The notes under the pieces: model-generated
Database searches by the model: none
Told to the model about the DNA's origin: nothing
Seen by the model: only the letters and a program-made list of their open reading frames with translations
In this document: positions 1 to 4,850 of the stretch, in pieces
Numbering within the stretch: the stretch's first letter is position 1
How the letters are laid out: each line of letters opens with the position of its first letter
Assembly: GCA_003446655.1 (NCBI GenBank)
Contig: DMCZ01000195.1
Coordinates: forward strand, 287 to 5,417
Reading direction: 5' to 3'
DNA: 5,131 bases
From: Thauera sp.
GTDB lineage: Bacteria; Pseudomonadota; Gammaproteobacteria; Burkholderiales; Rhodocyclaceae
Position numbers and translations under genes: made by a program

Positions 1-1310
1 GGGTCAGGCCTGCGCCGGAGAATTTCCTGACCGACGAGCAGATCGCGGCGGTCAAGGACGGGCGGCGGGATTTTCTGCGCAAGGCATTCCTGATCGCCTC
101 GGCGGCGATGGCTGCGCCCGCGGTGGCGCGGGCGGCGGGGGAAGGCGATCCCGCCATCCTTGAACTGCCGGAATGGTCGAAAACGCTCGGACTGCCGGTT
201 GCGGCCAATCCGTACGGCATGCCGTCGAAGTACGAGCGGGGCCTGCAGCGCCGCGAGAGTCCGGGCTTGACCCGCGTGGGTGGTTCCTCGGTGGCGTTCA
301 CGCCGCTGCAGGGCCTGTTCGGCATCATTACGCCATCGGGGCTTCACTTCGAGCGCCACCATCAGGGCTGGCACGACGTCGATCCCTCGAAACATCGCCT
401 GATGATCAACGGCATGGTCAAGACCAACGCGGTCTTCACGATGGACGACATCATGCGCTTGCCTTCCGTGTCGAGGATCCACTTCATCGAGTGTGGCGCC
501 AATACCGGCATGGAGTGGGGCAACGTCGCGGTGCCGACGGTGCAGTACTCGCACGGCATGCTGTCGTGCTCCGAGTTCACCGGCGTGCCCTTGAAGGAGA
601 TCCTGGACATGTGCGGCGCCGACTACAAGAAGGGGCGCTTCGTGCTGGCCGAGGGGGCCGACGGCTCGTCGATGACGCGCACTATCCCGATGGAGATGAT
701 CGAGTCGGGCGAGGTGCTGGTCGCCTACGGCATGAACGGCGAGATGCTGCGCCCCGAGAACGGCTACCCGCTGCGCCTCGTGGTGCCGGGCGTGCAGGGC
801 GTGAGCTGGGTCAAGTGGTTGCGTCGCATCGAAGTCGGCGACAAGCCGTGGGGCGCGAAGGACGAGGCGGTGCATTACATCGACCTCATGCCCGATGGAT
901 TGCACCGCCAGTACACTTCCGTCCAGGAGTGCAAGTCGGTCATCACCACCCCGTCGGGTGGTCAGCTGCTGCTCGACAAGGGCTTCTACAACATCTCGGG
1001 CATGGCCTGGTCGGGGCGCGGCAAGGTCACCCGGGTCGATGTGTCGACCGACGGCGGCATCAACTGGCGACAGGCGCGCCTGGAGACGCCGGTGCTATCG
1101 AAGGCAGTCACGCGCTTCAACATCGACTGGGTGTGGGATGGCAAGCCCGCGATCCTGCAATCGCGCGCTGTCGATGAGACTGGCTACGTGCAGCCGACCT
1201 ATGGCCAGCTGCGCGCGGCGCGCGGCACCAAGTCGATCTATCACAACAACGCCATCCAGTCCTGGAAGGTGGTCGAGTCCGGGGAGGTGAGCAATGTCCA
1301 GGTTCTCTAA
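1..1310 (+). CDS. soxC: SoxC, sulfane dehydrogenase Mo-cofactor subunit (5' partial)
   Basis: SoxC is the molybdenum-cofactor subunit of periplasmic sulfane dehydrogenase SoxCD, which takes six electrons from the sulfane sulfur held on SoxY. The frame is open from the window edge (first full codon at 3) to TAA at 1308-1310, giving 435 visible residues, close to the family's usual length. It has the sulfite-oxidase fold: HFIECGANTG near 480-509, whose Cys (codon 492-494) is the expected Mo ligand; VKWLRRIEV near 810-836; and the C-terminal Mo-co dimerisation domain with GMAWSGRG and STDGGINW near 997-1067. No haem motif is present, as expected. A twin-arginine signal (GRRDFLRK, 60-83, followed by an Ala-rich hydrophobic stretch ending near ARAA) lies upstream of the first in-frame ATG at 108. 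There is no ATG, GTG or TTG between 3 and 107 in this frame, so the true start is outside the window. The identification is firm; only the 5' end is unknown. Confidence 0.96.
   Translation, partial: VRPAPENFLTDEQIAAVKDGRRDFLRKAFLIASAAMAAPAVARAAGEGDPAILELPEWSKTLGLPVAANPYGMPSKYERGLQRRESPGLTRVGGSSVAFTPLQGLFGIITPSGLHFERHHQGWHDVDPSKHRLMINGMVKTNAVFTMDDIMRLPSVSRIHFIECGANTGMEWGNVAVPTVQYSHGMLSCSEFTGVPLKEILDMCGADYKKGRFVLAEGADGSSMTRTIPMEMIESGEVLVAYGMNGEMLRPENGYPLRLVVPGVQGVSWVKWLRRIEVGDKPWGAKDEAVHYIDLMPDGLHRQYTSVQECKSVITTPSGGQLLLDKGFYNISGMAWSGRGKVTRVDVSTDGGINWRQARLETPVLSKAVTRFNIDWVWDGKPAILQSRAVDETGYVQPTYGQLRAARGTKSIYHNNAIQSWKVVESGEVSNVQVL
60..149 (+). other. Twin-arginine (Tat) signal peptide of SoxC
   Basis: In the soxC frame, codons 60-83 read GRRDFLRK, a good match to the Tat consensus (RRxFLK). 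A hydrophobic Ala-rich stretch follows, with a likely cleavage near the ARAA residues at about 129-140. Mo-cofactor enzymes are exported folded by Tat, so this segment belongs to the protein. It shows that the ATG at 108 falls inside the hydrophobic core of the signal and cannot be the true start. Confidence 0.88.
1281..1287 (+). promoter_or_regulatory. Ribosome binding site of soxD, inside soxC
   Basis: GGGGAGG ends 6 nt before the soxD ATG at 1294 and lies within the last codons of soxC. The strong match fixes the soxD start even though it overlaps soxC by 17 nt, and it suggests translational coupling of the two SoxCD subunits. Confidence 0.8.
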
Positions 1311-2370
1311 GACGCTGATTGCGCTGCTCATCGCAGGCGCCAGCACGGCGGCGGTGGCATGGGAGGGCAGGTTCGCCGGAATCGGCCGCGAGGCAACACC
1401 GGCCGAGGTCAAGGCCTGGGACATTGATGTGCGCCCCGACTTCGTCGGTCTCCCCAAGGGCAAAGGCAACGTCGATGACGGCATGACCTTGTGGGAAACC
1501 CACTGCGCCAGCTGCCATGGGGTGTTCGGTGAGTCGAACGAGGTGTTCACGCCGATCGTCGGCGGGACGACGCTGAAGGACATCGAGACTGGGCGTGTCC
1601 AGGCGTTGGTCACCGGCTCCTTCCCGCAGCGCACCACGCTGATGAAGGTTCCGACCGTGTCGACGCTGTTCGATTACATCCAGCGCGCGATGCCCTGGAC
1701 GGCGCCGAAGTCGCTGAATCCGGACGAGGTGTACGCGATTCTTGCCTACCTGCTGAACCTCGCCGAGGTGGTTCCCGCCGACTTCGAGCTGAGCGACGAG
1801 AACATCCGCGAAGTGCAGGCGCGCATGCCCAACCGCAACGGCATGACGACCGACCATGGCATGTGGCCGGGCGCGTCCCAGGCCAAGGGCGGGATCGGCA
1901 ACGGGGGTATGCCCGACGTCAAGAACGTGGCGTGCATGAAGGACTGCAAGAAGGAAGTGGTGATCGCCTCCGCGCTGCCCGACTACGCGCAGGATGCTCA
2001 CGGCAACCTCGCCGAGCAGAACCGTCCCGTGGGTCAGACGCGCGGCAAGCCGACCGGCGCGCCCGCCGAGGGAGGCGAGCAGGGCACGCCGGCTGCGCCG
2101 GCTGCGGGCGCAGCCGCCCTCGCGCTCGCAAACGCCAAGGGCTGCATGGCCTGTCATGGGGTGGCGAACAAGATCGTCGGTCCTGGGTACAATGAAATTG
2201 CACAAAAGTATCAGGGTCAGGCGGACGCCGAAGCCAAACTCGTCGCCAAAGTGAAGAGCGGCGGTCAGGGTGTCTGGGGGGCGGTTCCGATGCCGCCGCA
2301 AGGCCACGTCACGGACGAAGAGCTTGCGCAACTCGTCAAGTGGATTCTGGAAGGCGCGAAAGCGCAGTAA
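1294..2370 (+). CDS. soxD: SoxD, dihaem cytochrome c subunit of sulfane dehydrogenase
   Basis: SoxD accepts electrons from SoxC and passes them to periplasmic cytochromes. The 358-residue protein begins with a Sec signal (cleavage probably after AVA, residue 22). It has two class I cytochrome c domains. The first has CASCH at 71-75, with Met133 in AMPW as the likely axial ligand. The second has CMACH at 284-288, with Met333 in VPMPPQ as the likely ligand. Between them lie a Gly-rich segment, a CMKDC pair (Cys214/Cys218) with no following His, so not a haem site, and a Pro/Ala/Gly-rich linker at about 249-275. The start overlaps soxC by 17 nt and has a strong Shine-Dalgarno site. soxY follows after 22 nt. 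Length and dihaem layout match SoxD; a generic dihaem cytochrome is unlikely given the soxC neighbour. Confidence 0.95.
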   Translation: MSRFSKTLIALLIAGASTAAVAWEGRFAGIGREATPAEVKAWDIDVRPDFVGLPKGKGNVDDGMTLWETHCASCHGVFGESNEVFTPIVGGTTLKDIETGRVQALVTGSFPQRTTLMKVPTVSTLFDYIQRAMPWTAPKSLNPDEVYAILAYLLNLAEVVPADFELSDENIREVQARMPNRNGMTTDHGMWPGASQAKGGIGNGGMPDVKNVACMKDCKKEVVIASALPDYAQDAHGNLAEQNRPVGQTRGKPTGAPAEGGEQGTPAAPAAGAAALALANAKGCMACHGVANKIVGPGYNEIAQKYQGQADAEAKLVAKVKSGGQGVWGAVPMPPQGHVTDEELAQLVKWILEGAKAQ

Positions 2371-2379
2371 CACCTAAAC

Positions 2380-2390
2380 AAGGAGAGACG
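2380..2390 (+). promoter_or_regulatory. Ribosome binding site of soxY
   Basis: AAGGAG at 2380-2385 is followed by a 7-nt spacer to the ATG at 2393. The ten bases at 2381-2390 (AGGAGAGACG) recur exactly in front of soxA at 3301-3310. Confidence 0.8.
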
Positions 2391-2392
2391 GG

Positions 2393-2860
2393 ATGAACAA
2401 TCAACGCAGGGATACCCTGAAGGCCGGTGGTGGCCTGGGTGTGCTCGGTCTGCTGGCGGCAGCGGGCTTCATCAAGCCGGAAATGGCGCACGCAGCCTGG
2501 AATCAGACCGCATTCGAGGCCAAGAACATGGACGCCGCGTTCGCTGCGTTCAACGCTGGCAAGCCGGCCGAGAGCGCTGACGTCGTGATCACCGCGCCGG
2601 ACATTGCCGAGAACGGCGCCGTGGTCCCGGTGGGGGTGGTCAGCAACCTGCCCAAAACCGAGCAGATCGTGATCATGATCGAGAAGAACCCGAACATGGT
2701 CGCCGCCACTTTCACGCTGCCCGAAGGCACGGTCGCCGACGTGCAGACGCGCGTGAAGATGGGTCAGACCTCTGACGTCTACGCGATGGTCAAGGCCGAC
2801 GGCAAGTTCTACATGGCCAAGAAGGAAGTCAAGGTCACCCTCGGCGGCTGCGGCGGCTGA
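2393..2860 (+). CDS. soxY: SoxY, sulfur-carrier subunit of SoxYZ
   Basis: SoxY carries the pathway intermediates covalently, as cysteine S-thiosulfonate and persulfide adducts, between SoxAX, SoxB and SoxCD. The 155-residue protein starts with a Tat signal: RRDTLK at residues 5-10, a Gly/Leu/Ala-rich core, and cleavage probably near AHA at 32-34. The mature part is an immunoglobulin-like SoxY domain with VVPVGVVSNLP near 79-89. It ends in the diagnostic flexible tail GGCGG, where Cys153 (codon 2849-2851) is the substrate-binding residue. Length is usual for the family. It lies 22 nt after soxD and 30 nt before soxZ, its obligate partner. The C-terminal motif and the paired soxZ make the call firm. 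Confidence 0.97.
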   Translation: MNNQRRDTLKAGGGLGVLGLLAAAGFIKPEMAHAAWNQTAFEAKNMDAAFAAFNAGKPAESADVVITAPDIAENGAVVPVGVVSNLPKTEQIVIMIEKNPNMVAATFTLPEGTVADVQTRVKMGQTSDVYAMVKADGKFYMAKKEVKVTLGGCGG

Positions 2861-2875
2861 TCCGACACACAGATC

Positions 2876-2883
2876 AAGGAGAG
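2876..2883 (+). promoter_or_regulatory. Ribosome binding site of soxZ
   Basis: AAGGAGAG is followed by a 7-nt spacer to the ATG at 2891. It supports the short soxZ start with no signal peptide. Confidence 0.8.
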
Positions 2884-2890
2884 AAACACT

Positions 2891-3202
2891 ATGGCAAGCC
2901 CGATGCGCATTCGCGCCGCCGCCAAGGATGGCGTCACCGAAGTCCGCGTGCTGATGTCCCACGTCATGGAAACCGGCCAGCGCAAGGATTCGTCCGGCGC
3001 CGTGATTCCGGCCCATTTCATCACCGAACTGACCGCCAAGCACAACGACAAGGTCGTGCTCAGCGCCGAATTCGGCCCCTCCGTGTCGACCAACCCCTAC
3101 CTCGCTTTCAAGTTCAAGGGTGGGGCCAAGGGCGACAAGCTGGTCGTGACCTGGGTGGACAACAAGGGTGACACCCGCACGGACGAAGTGCAGGTCGCGT
3201 GA
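2891..3202 (+). CDS. soxZ: SoxZ, SoxY-binding subunit of the sulfur carrier
   Basis: SoxZ forms the SoxYZ heterodimer, which presents the swinging SoxY tail to the other Sox enzymes. The 103-residue protein has the family's features: an early MRIRA strand, the MSHVMETGQRKD segment at about residues 22-33, IPAHFI at 39-44, and VSTNPYLAFKFKGG at about 65-78, a two-sheet immunoglobulin-like fold. There is no signal peptide and no cysteine, as expected for a subunit thought to be exported bound to SoxY through its partner's Tat signal. The start is fixed by AAGGAGAG 7 nt upstream. It sits 30 nt after soxY and is followed by a 108-nt structured gap before soxA. Confidence 0.96.
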   Translation: MASPMRIRAAAKDGVTEVRVLMSHVMETGQRKDSSGAVIPAHFITELTAKHNDKVVLSAEFGPSVSTNPYLAFKFKGGAKGDKLVVTWVDNKGDTRTDEVQVA

Positions 3203-3216
3203 TCGTTCGCGATGGT

Positions 3217-3234
3217 CCGCGCCCGCGGGTGCGG
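3217..3234 (+). repeat. GC-rich hairpin just after soxZ
   Basis: Arms 3217-3223 and 3228-3234 can form seven pairs (one G-U) around a CGCG loop. After a T-T mismatch, two more G-C pairs (3214-3215 with 3236-3237) extend the stem. No T-run follows, so it is not a classical intrinsic terminator. It may protect the 3' end of a soxCDYZ message or act with the hairpin downstream. Confidence 0.5.
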
Positions 3235-3242
3235 TCCGACGC

Positions 3243-3258
3243 CCTGTTGGCCCACAGG
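3243..3258 (+). promoter_or_regulatory. Candidate operator: 16-bp palindrome upstream of soxA
   Basis: The segment reads CCTGT-T-GGCC-C-ACAGG. Seven of eight positions per half are complementary, the only mismatch being T3248 against C3253. Symmetry of this kind suits a dimeric DNA-binding protein. A weak TCTAAA -10-like element follows at 3267-3272, but no convincing -35 box is spaced correctly. Some sox clusters are controlled by an ArsR-family SoxR repressor that binds intergenic regions; linking this site to SoxR is inference only. Confidence 0.4.
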
Positions 3259-3277
3259 CTGACAAGTCTAAAAGCAG

Positions 3278-3297
3278 GGGTCCGCATGGACGGACCC
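3278..3297 (+). repeat. Perfect 7-bp hairpin abutting the soxA ribosome binding site
   Basis: GGGTCCG (3278-3284) and CGGACCC (3291-3297) are exact reverse complements around a 6-nt loop, CATGGA. A G-U pair (3277/3298) brings the stem to the edge of the GGAGGAG site at 3299-3305. There is no T-tract, so termination is unlikely. It may stabilise or mark the 5' end of a soxAX message. Confidence 0.6.
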
Positions 3298-3298
3298 T

Positions 3299-3306
3299 GG
3301 AGGAGA
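3299..3306 (+). promoter_or_regulatory. Ribosome binding site of soxA
   Basis: GGAGGAGA lies just before the ATG at 3311 and directly after the 3278-3297 hairpin. Bases 3301-3310 are identical to those before soxY. Confidence 0.8.
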
Positions 3307-3310
3307 GACG

Positions 3311-4111
3311 ATGAAGAAACAACTCGTGTTCACTGCAGTCAGCGCTGCAGTCATGCTGACCAGCCCGCTGGTACCGGCGAACGAAGAGCTCAACTTCGAC
3401 GCCTACCGGGAGATGCTTGCTGACGGCAACCCGGCCGAGCTGTTCGAGATGGAAGGCGAGGAGCTCTGGCGCACTGCGCGCGGCCCCAAGAACGCCACGC
3501 TCGAGCAGTGCGACCTTGGCCTCGGGCCAGGTGTCGTGGAAGGCGCCGCCGCGCAGCTGCCGCGCTACTTCGAGGACACCGGCAAGGTGCAGGACCTCGA
3601 GTCGCGTCTGCTGACCTGCATGGAGACAAAGCAAGGCATCGCTCCGGAAGAGGTCATCAACGGCAGCTTCGGCAAGGGTGAGCGTGCCAAGGTGGCGGCG
3701 CTGGTGGCCTACATCGTGACCCACTCCAAGGGCAAGGCGATTGCGGTCGACCTGTCGCATCCCAAGATGAAGGAGATGTACGACATGGGTGAGCGCGCCT
3801 TCTTCTATCGTACCGGCGTGATGGATTTCGCCTGCTCGTCCTGTCACAGTCAGGATGACAAGCGCATCCGCGCGACCCAGCTGCCCAACATCACCAAGCC
3901 CGAGGGTGCGGCGGCGGGGTGGGGCTCGTGGCCGGCCTATCGCGTGTCGAACTCCCAGTTCTGGACCATGCAGCATCGCCTGTGGGACTGCTTCCGTCAG
4001 CAGCGCACGGCCGAGCCGGTCTTCGGTTCGGATGTGACGATCGCGCTGTCGGTGTTCATGGCGGGCAAGGGCAACGGTGCCGAGGCCCAGTGGCCTGGCG
4101 TGAAGCGCTAA
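3311..4111 (+). CDS. soxA: SoxA, monohaem catalytic subunit of the SoxAX cytochrome
   Basis: SoxA with SoxX forms the c-type cytochrome that oxidatively joins thiosulfate to the SoxY cysteine. The 266-residue protein has a Sec signal (cleavage probably after Ala23) and two cytochrome-like domains. The C-terminal domain binds haem at CSSCH, residues 175-179. It carries the active-site Cys227 in WDCFRQQR (225-232), the residue that in this family becomes a persulfide haem ligand. The N-terminal domain has Cys67 (LEQCDLG) and Cys103 (LLTCMET) but no CxxCH, so its haem is absent; these two cysteines probably form a disulfide, as in other single-haem SoxA proteins. soxX follows after 12 nt. A 108-nt structured gap upstream allows separate control from soxCDYZ. 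Confidence 0.96.
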   Translation: MKKQLVFTAVSAAVMLTSPLVPANEELNFDAYREMLADGNPAELFEMEGEELWRTARGPKNATLEQCDLGLGPGVVEGAAAQLPRYFEDTGKVQDLESRLLTCMETKQGIAPEEVINGSFGKGERAKVAALVAYIVTHSKGKAIAVDLSHPKMKEMYDMGERAFFYRTGVMDFACSSCHSQDDKRIRATQLPNITKPEGAAAGWGSWPAYRVSNSQFWTMQHRLWDCFRQQRTAEPVFGSDVTIALSVFMAGKGNGAEAQWPGVKR

Positions 4112-4115
4112 GGAG
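4111..4115 (+). promoter_or_regulatory. Ribosome binding site of soxX overlapping the soxA stop
   Basis: The soxA stop TAA (4109-4111) shares its last A with AGGAG at 4111-4115, which sits 8 nt before the soxX ATG. This arrangement favours coupled translation of the SoxA and SoxX subunits. Confidence 0.75.
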
Positions 4116-4123
4116 AACACGAG

Positions 4124-4723
4124 ATGAAGAAACTGATCTATGCGCTGCCGTTCGTGCTGGCCACGTCGTTTGCCCAGGCGGACGAACTCCAGGCCAAGGT
4201 CGAGCAGATGATGGTGAGTTCGTTCAAGGCCAATGGCATCGCCTCGCTCGATCGCCAGAAGCAGGACGCGATCCAGAAAGCCTGTTCCAGCCTGACGCCG
4301 CCCGACGCCGAGACCATGAAGCGTCTCGAGGCGGCCGAGTTCGAGACCATCAAGTGGCCCGCGGACGGCAACTACACCGGCGGCGACTGGAAGGAGGGTC
4401 AGAAGATCGCGGCCAGCGGCCGTGGCCTGACCTGGACCGACAAGACCCCGGACAACAATGGCGGCGGATGCTACAACTGCCACGCGATGGATCCGAAGGA
4501 AGTCTCCGAAGGCACCATCGGGGTCAGTCTCGAGGGCTACGGCAAGCTGCGCGGCAACTCGGAAGAGATCGTCAAGTACACCTGGGGCAAACTGTGGAAC
4601 TCCAAGGCCTACAACGCGTGCAGCGACATGCCGCGTAACGGCTATGGCGGCATCCTCACCGAAGAGCAGATCCGCCATGTGATGGCCTATCTGTTCGACC
4701 CCGCCTCGCCGGTCAATCAGTAA
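4124..4723 (+). CDS. soxX: SoxX, monohaem cytochrome c subunit of SoxAX
   Basis: SoxX is the electron-accepting subunit of SoxAX. The 199-residue protein has a Sec signal ending at about Ala19 (AQA). An N-terminal helical extension follows (about 20-90), then a class I cytochrome c domain with CYNCH at 116-120 and Met169 in CSDMPRNG as the likely axial ligand. The last helix reads LTEEQIRHVMAYLFDP. The extension makes it longer than SoxX of the dihaem-SoxA type and similar to those paired with monohaem SoxA, consistent with the SoxA here. Two further cysteines, Cys54 and Cys166, lie outside the haem motif and could form a disulfide (inference). The start is 12 nt after soxA with a good ribosome site. 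A gap with tandem hairpins follows. Confidence 0.95.
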   Translation: MKKLIYALPFVLATSFAQADELQAKVEQMMVSSFKANGIASLDRQKQDAIQKACSSLTPPDAETMKRLEAAEFETIKWPADGNYTGGDWKEGQKIAASGRGLTWTDKTPDNNGGGCYNCHAMDPKEVSEGTIGVSLEGYGKLRGNSEEIVKYTWGKLWNSKAYNACSDMPRNGYGGILTEEQIRHVMAYLFDPASPVNQ

Positions 4724-4730
4724 GCGTCAA

Positions 4731-4750
4731 GCACCGCCACGCGGCGGCGC
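4731..4750 (+). repeat. First of two tandem hairpins after soxX
   Basis: CCGCC (4734-4738) and GGCGG (4743-4747) pair around an ACGC loop. After an A-C mismatch the stem continues with two more G-C pairs (4731-4732 with 4749-4750). It begins 7 nt after the soxX stop. No T-tract follows directly. It may block 3' exonucleases or act with the next hairpin. Confidence 0.5.
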
Positions 4751-4755
4751 AATGC

Positions 4756-4787
4756 GGGCCCGCGGCCTCGGCCCCGGGCCCTTCTTT
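4756..4787 (+). terminator. Probable intrinsic terminator or attenuator between soxX and soxB
   Basis: GGGCCCG (4756-4762) and CGGGCCC (4775-4781) form seven perfect G-C pairs. After a C-C mismatch, three more pairs form (4764-4766 with 4771-4773) around a CTCG loop. A T-rich stretch TTCTTT (4782-4787) follows at once. The stem is strong but the T-tract is interrupted, so partial termination is more likely than complete. It would lower soxB relative to soxAX, or separate soxB from the genes upstream. Confidence 0.55.
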
Positions 4788-4838
4788 CATCCCGAGTACG
4801 GTGGGGAGGGTGTTCCGCGTCCGTGCTCCCGATCATGC

Positions 4839-4843
4839 AAAGG
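4839..4843 (+). promoter_or_regulatory. Weak ribosome binding site of soxB, decides the start
   Basis: AAAGG lies 7 nt before the ATG at 4851 and 13 nt before a second in-frame ATG at 4857, so the first is preferred. It is clearly weaker than the AGGAG-type sites before soxD, soxY, soxZ, soxA and soxX. Confidence 0.6.
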
Positions 4844-4850
4844 TTTTCCC

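Noticed and set aside
173..1177. A 334-codon + strand frame inside soxC
   Set aside because: It lies in another frame of soxC, is Arg/Ala/Gly/His-rich, and lacks a domain; soxC in the main frame has the full sulfite-oxidase signature.
1117..2373. A 418-codon open frame on the - strand opposite soxD
   Set aside because: It is codon-register antisense of soxD with Arg/His/Leu-rich composition and no motif; it is a composition shadow of a firmly identified cytochrome gene.
2954..2989. SoxZ segment reading SHVMETGQRKD instead of a Pro before Met
   Set aside because: That position varies among SoxZ proteins (other residues, such as Lys, occur there in known members), so it does not suggest a defect.
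3195..3212. A 5-bp inverted repeat TCGCG/CGCGA around the soxZ stop codon
   Set aside because: The stem is short with an 8-nt loop, and such repeats are frequent in GC-rich DNA; it also competes with the stronger hairpin just downstream.
3247..3272. TTGGCC and TCTAAA as a sigma-70 promoter before soxA
   Set aside because: The spacing is only 14 bases and both boxes match poorly, so it is not listed as a promoter; only the palindrome and the -10-like hexamer are noted.
3199..3423. A short + strand frame covering the soxZ-soxA gap
   Set aside because: Its start overlaps the end of soxZ and it runs into soxA out of frame. There is no ribosome site at its start and the product is Arg-rich without motifs. 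The gap is better read as regulatory.
2336..4678. A 780-codon open frame on the - strand across soxY, soxZ, soxA and soxX
   Set aside because: soxY, soxZ, soxA and soxX all happen to lie in the same forward frame, and this antisense frame is in exact register with their codons. It stays open because TTA, CTA and TCA codons are rare in this GC-rich genome. The product is rich in His, Arg, Leu and Gly with no recognisable domain, and four well-supported genes lie opposite.
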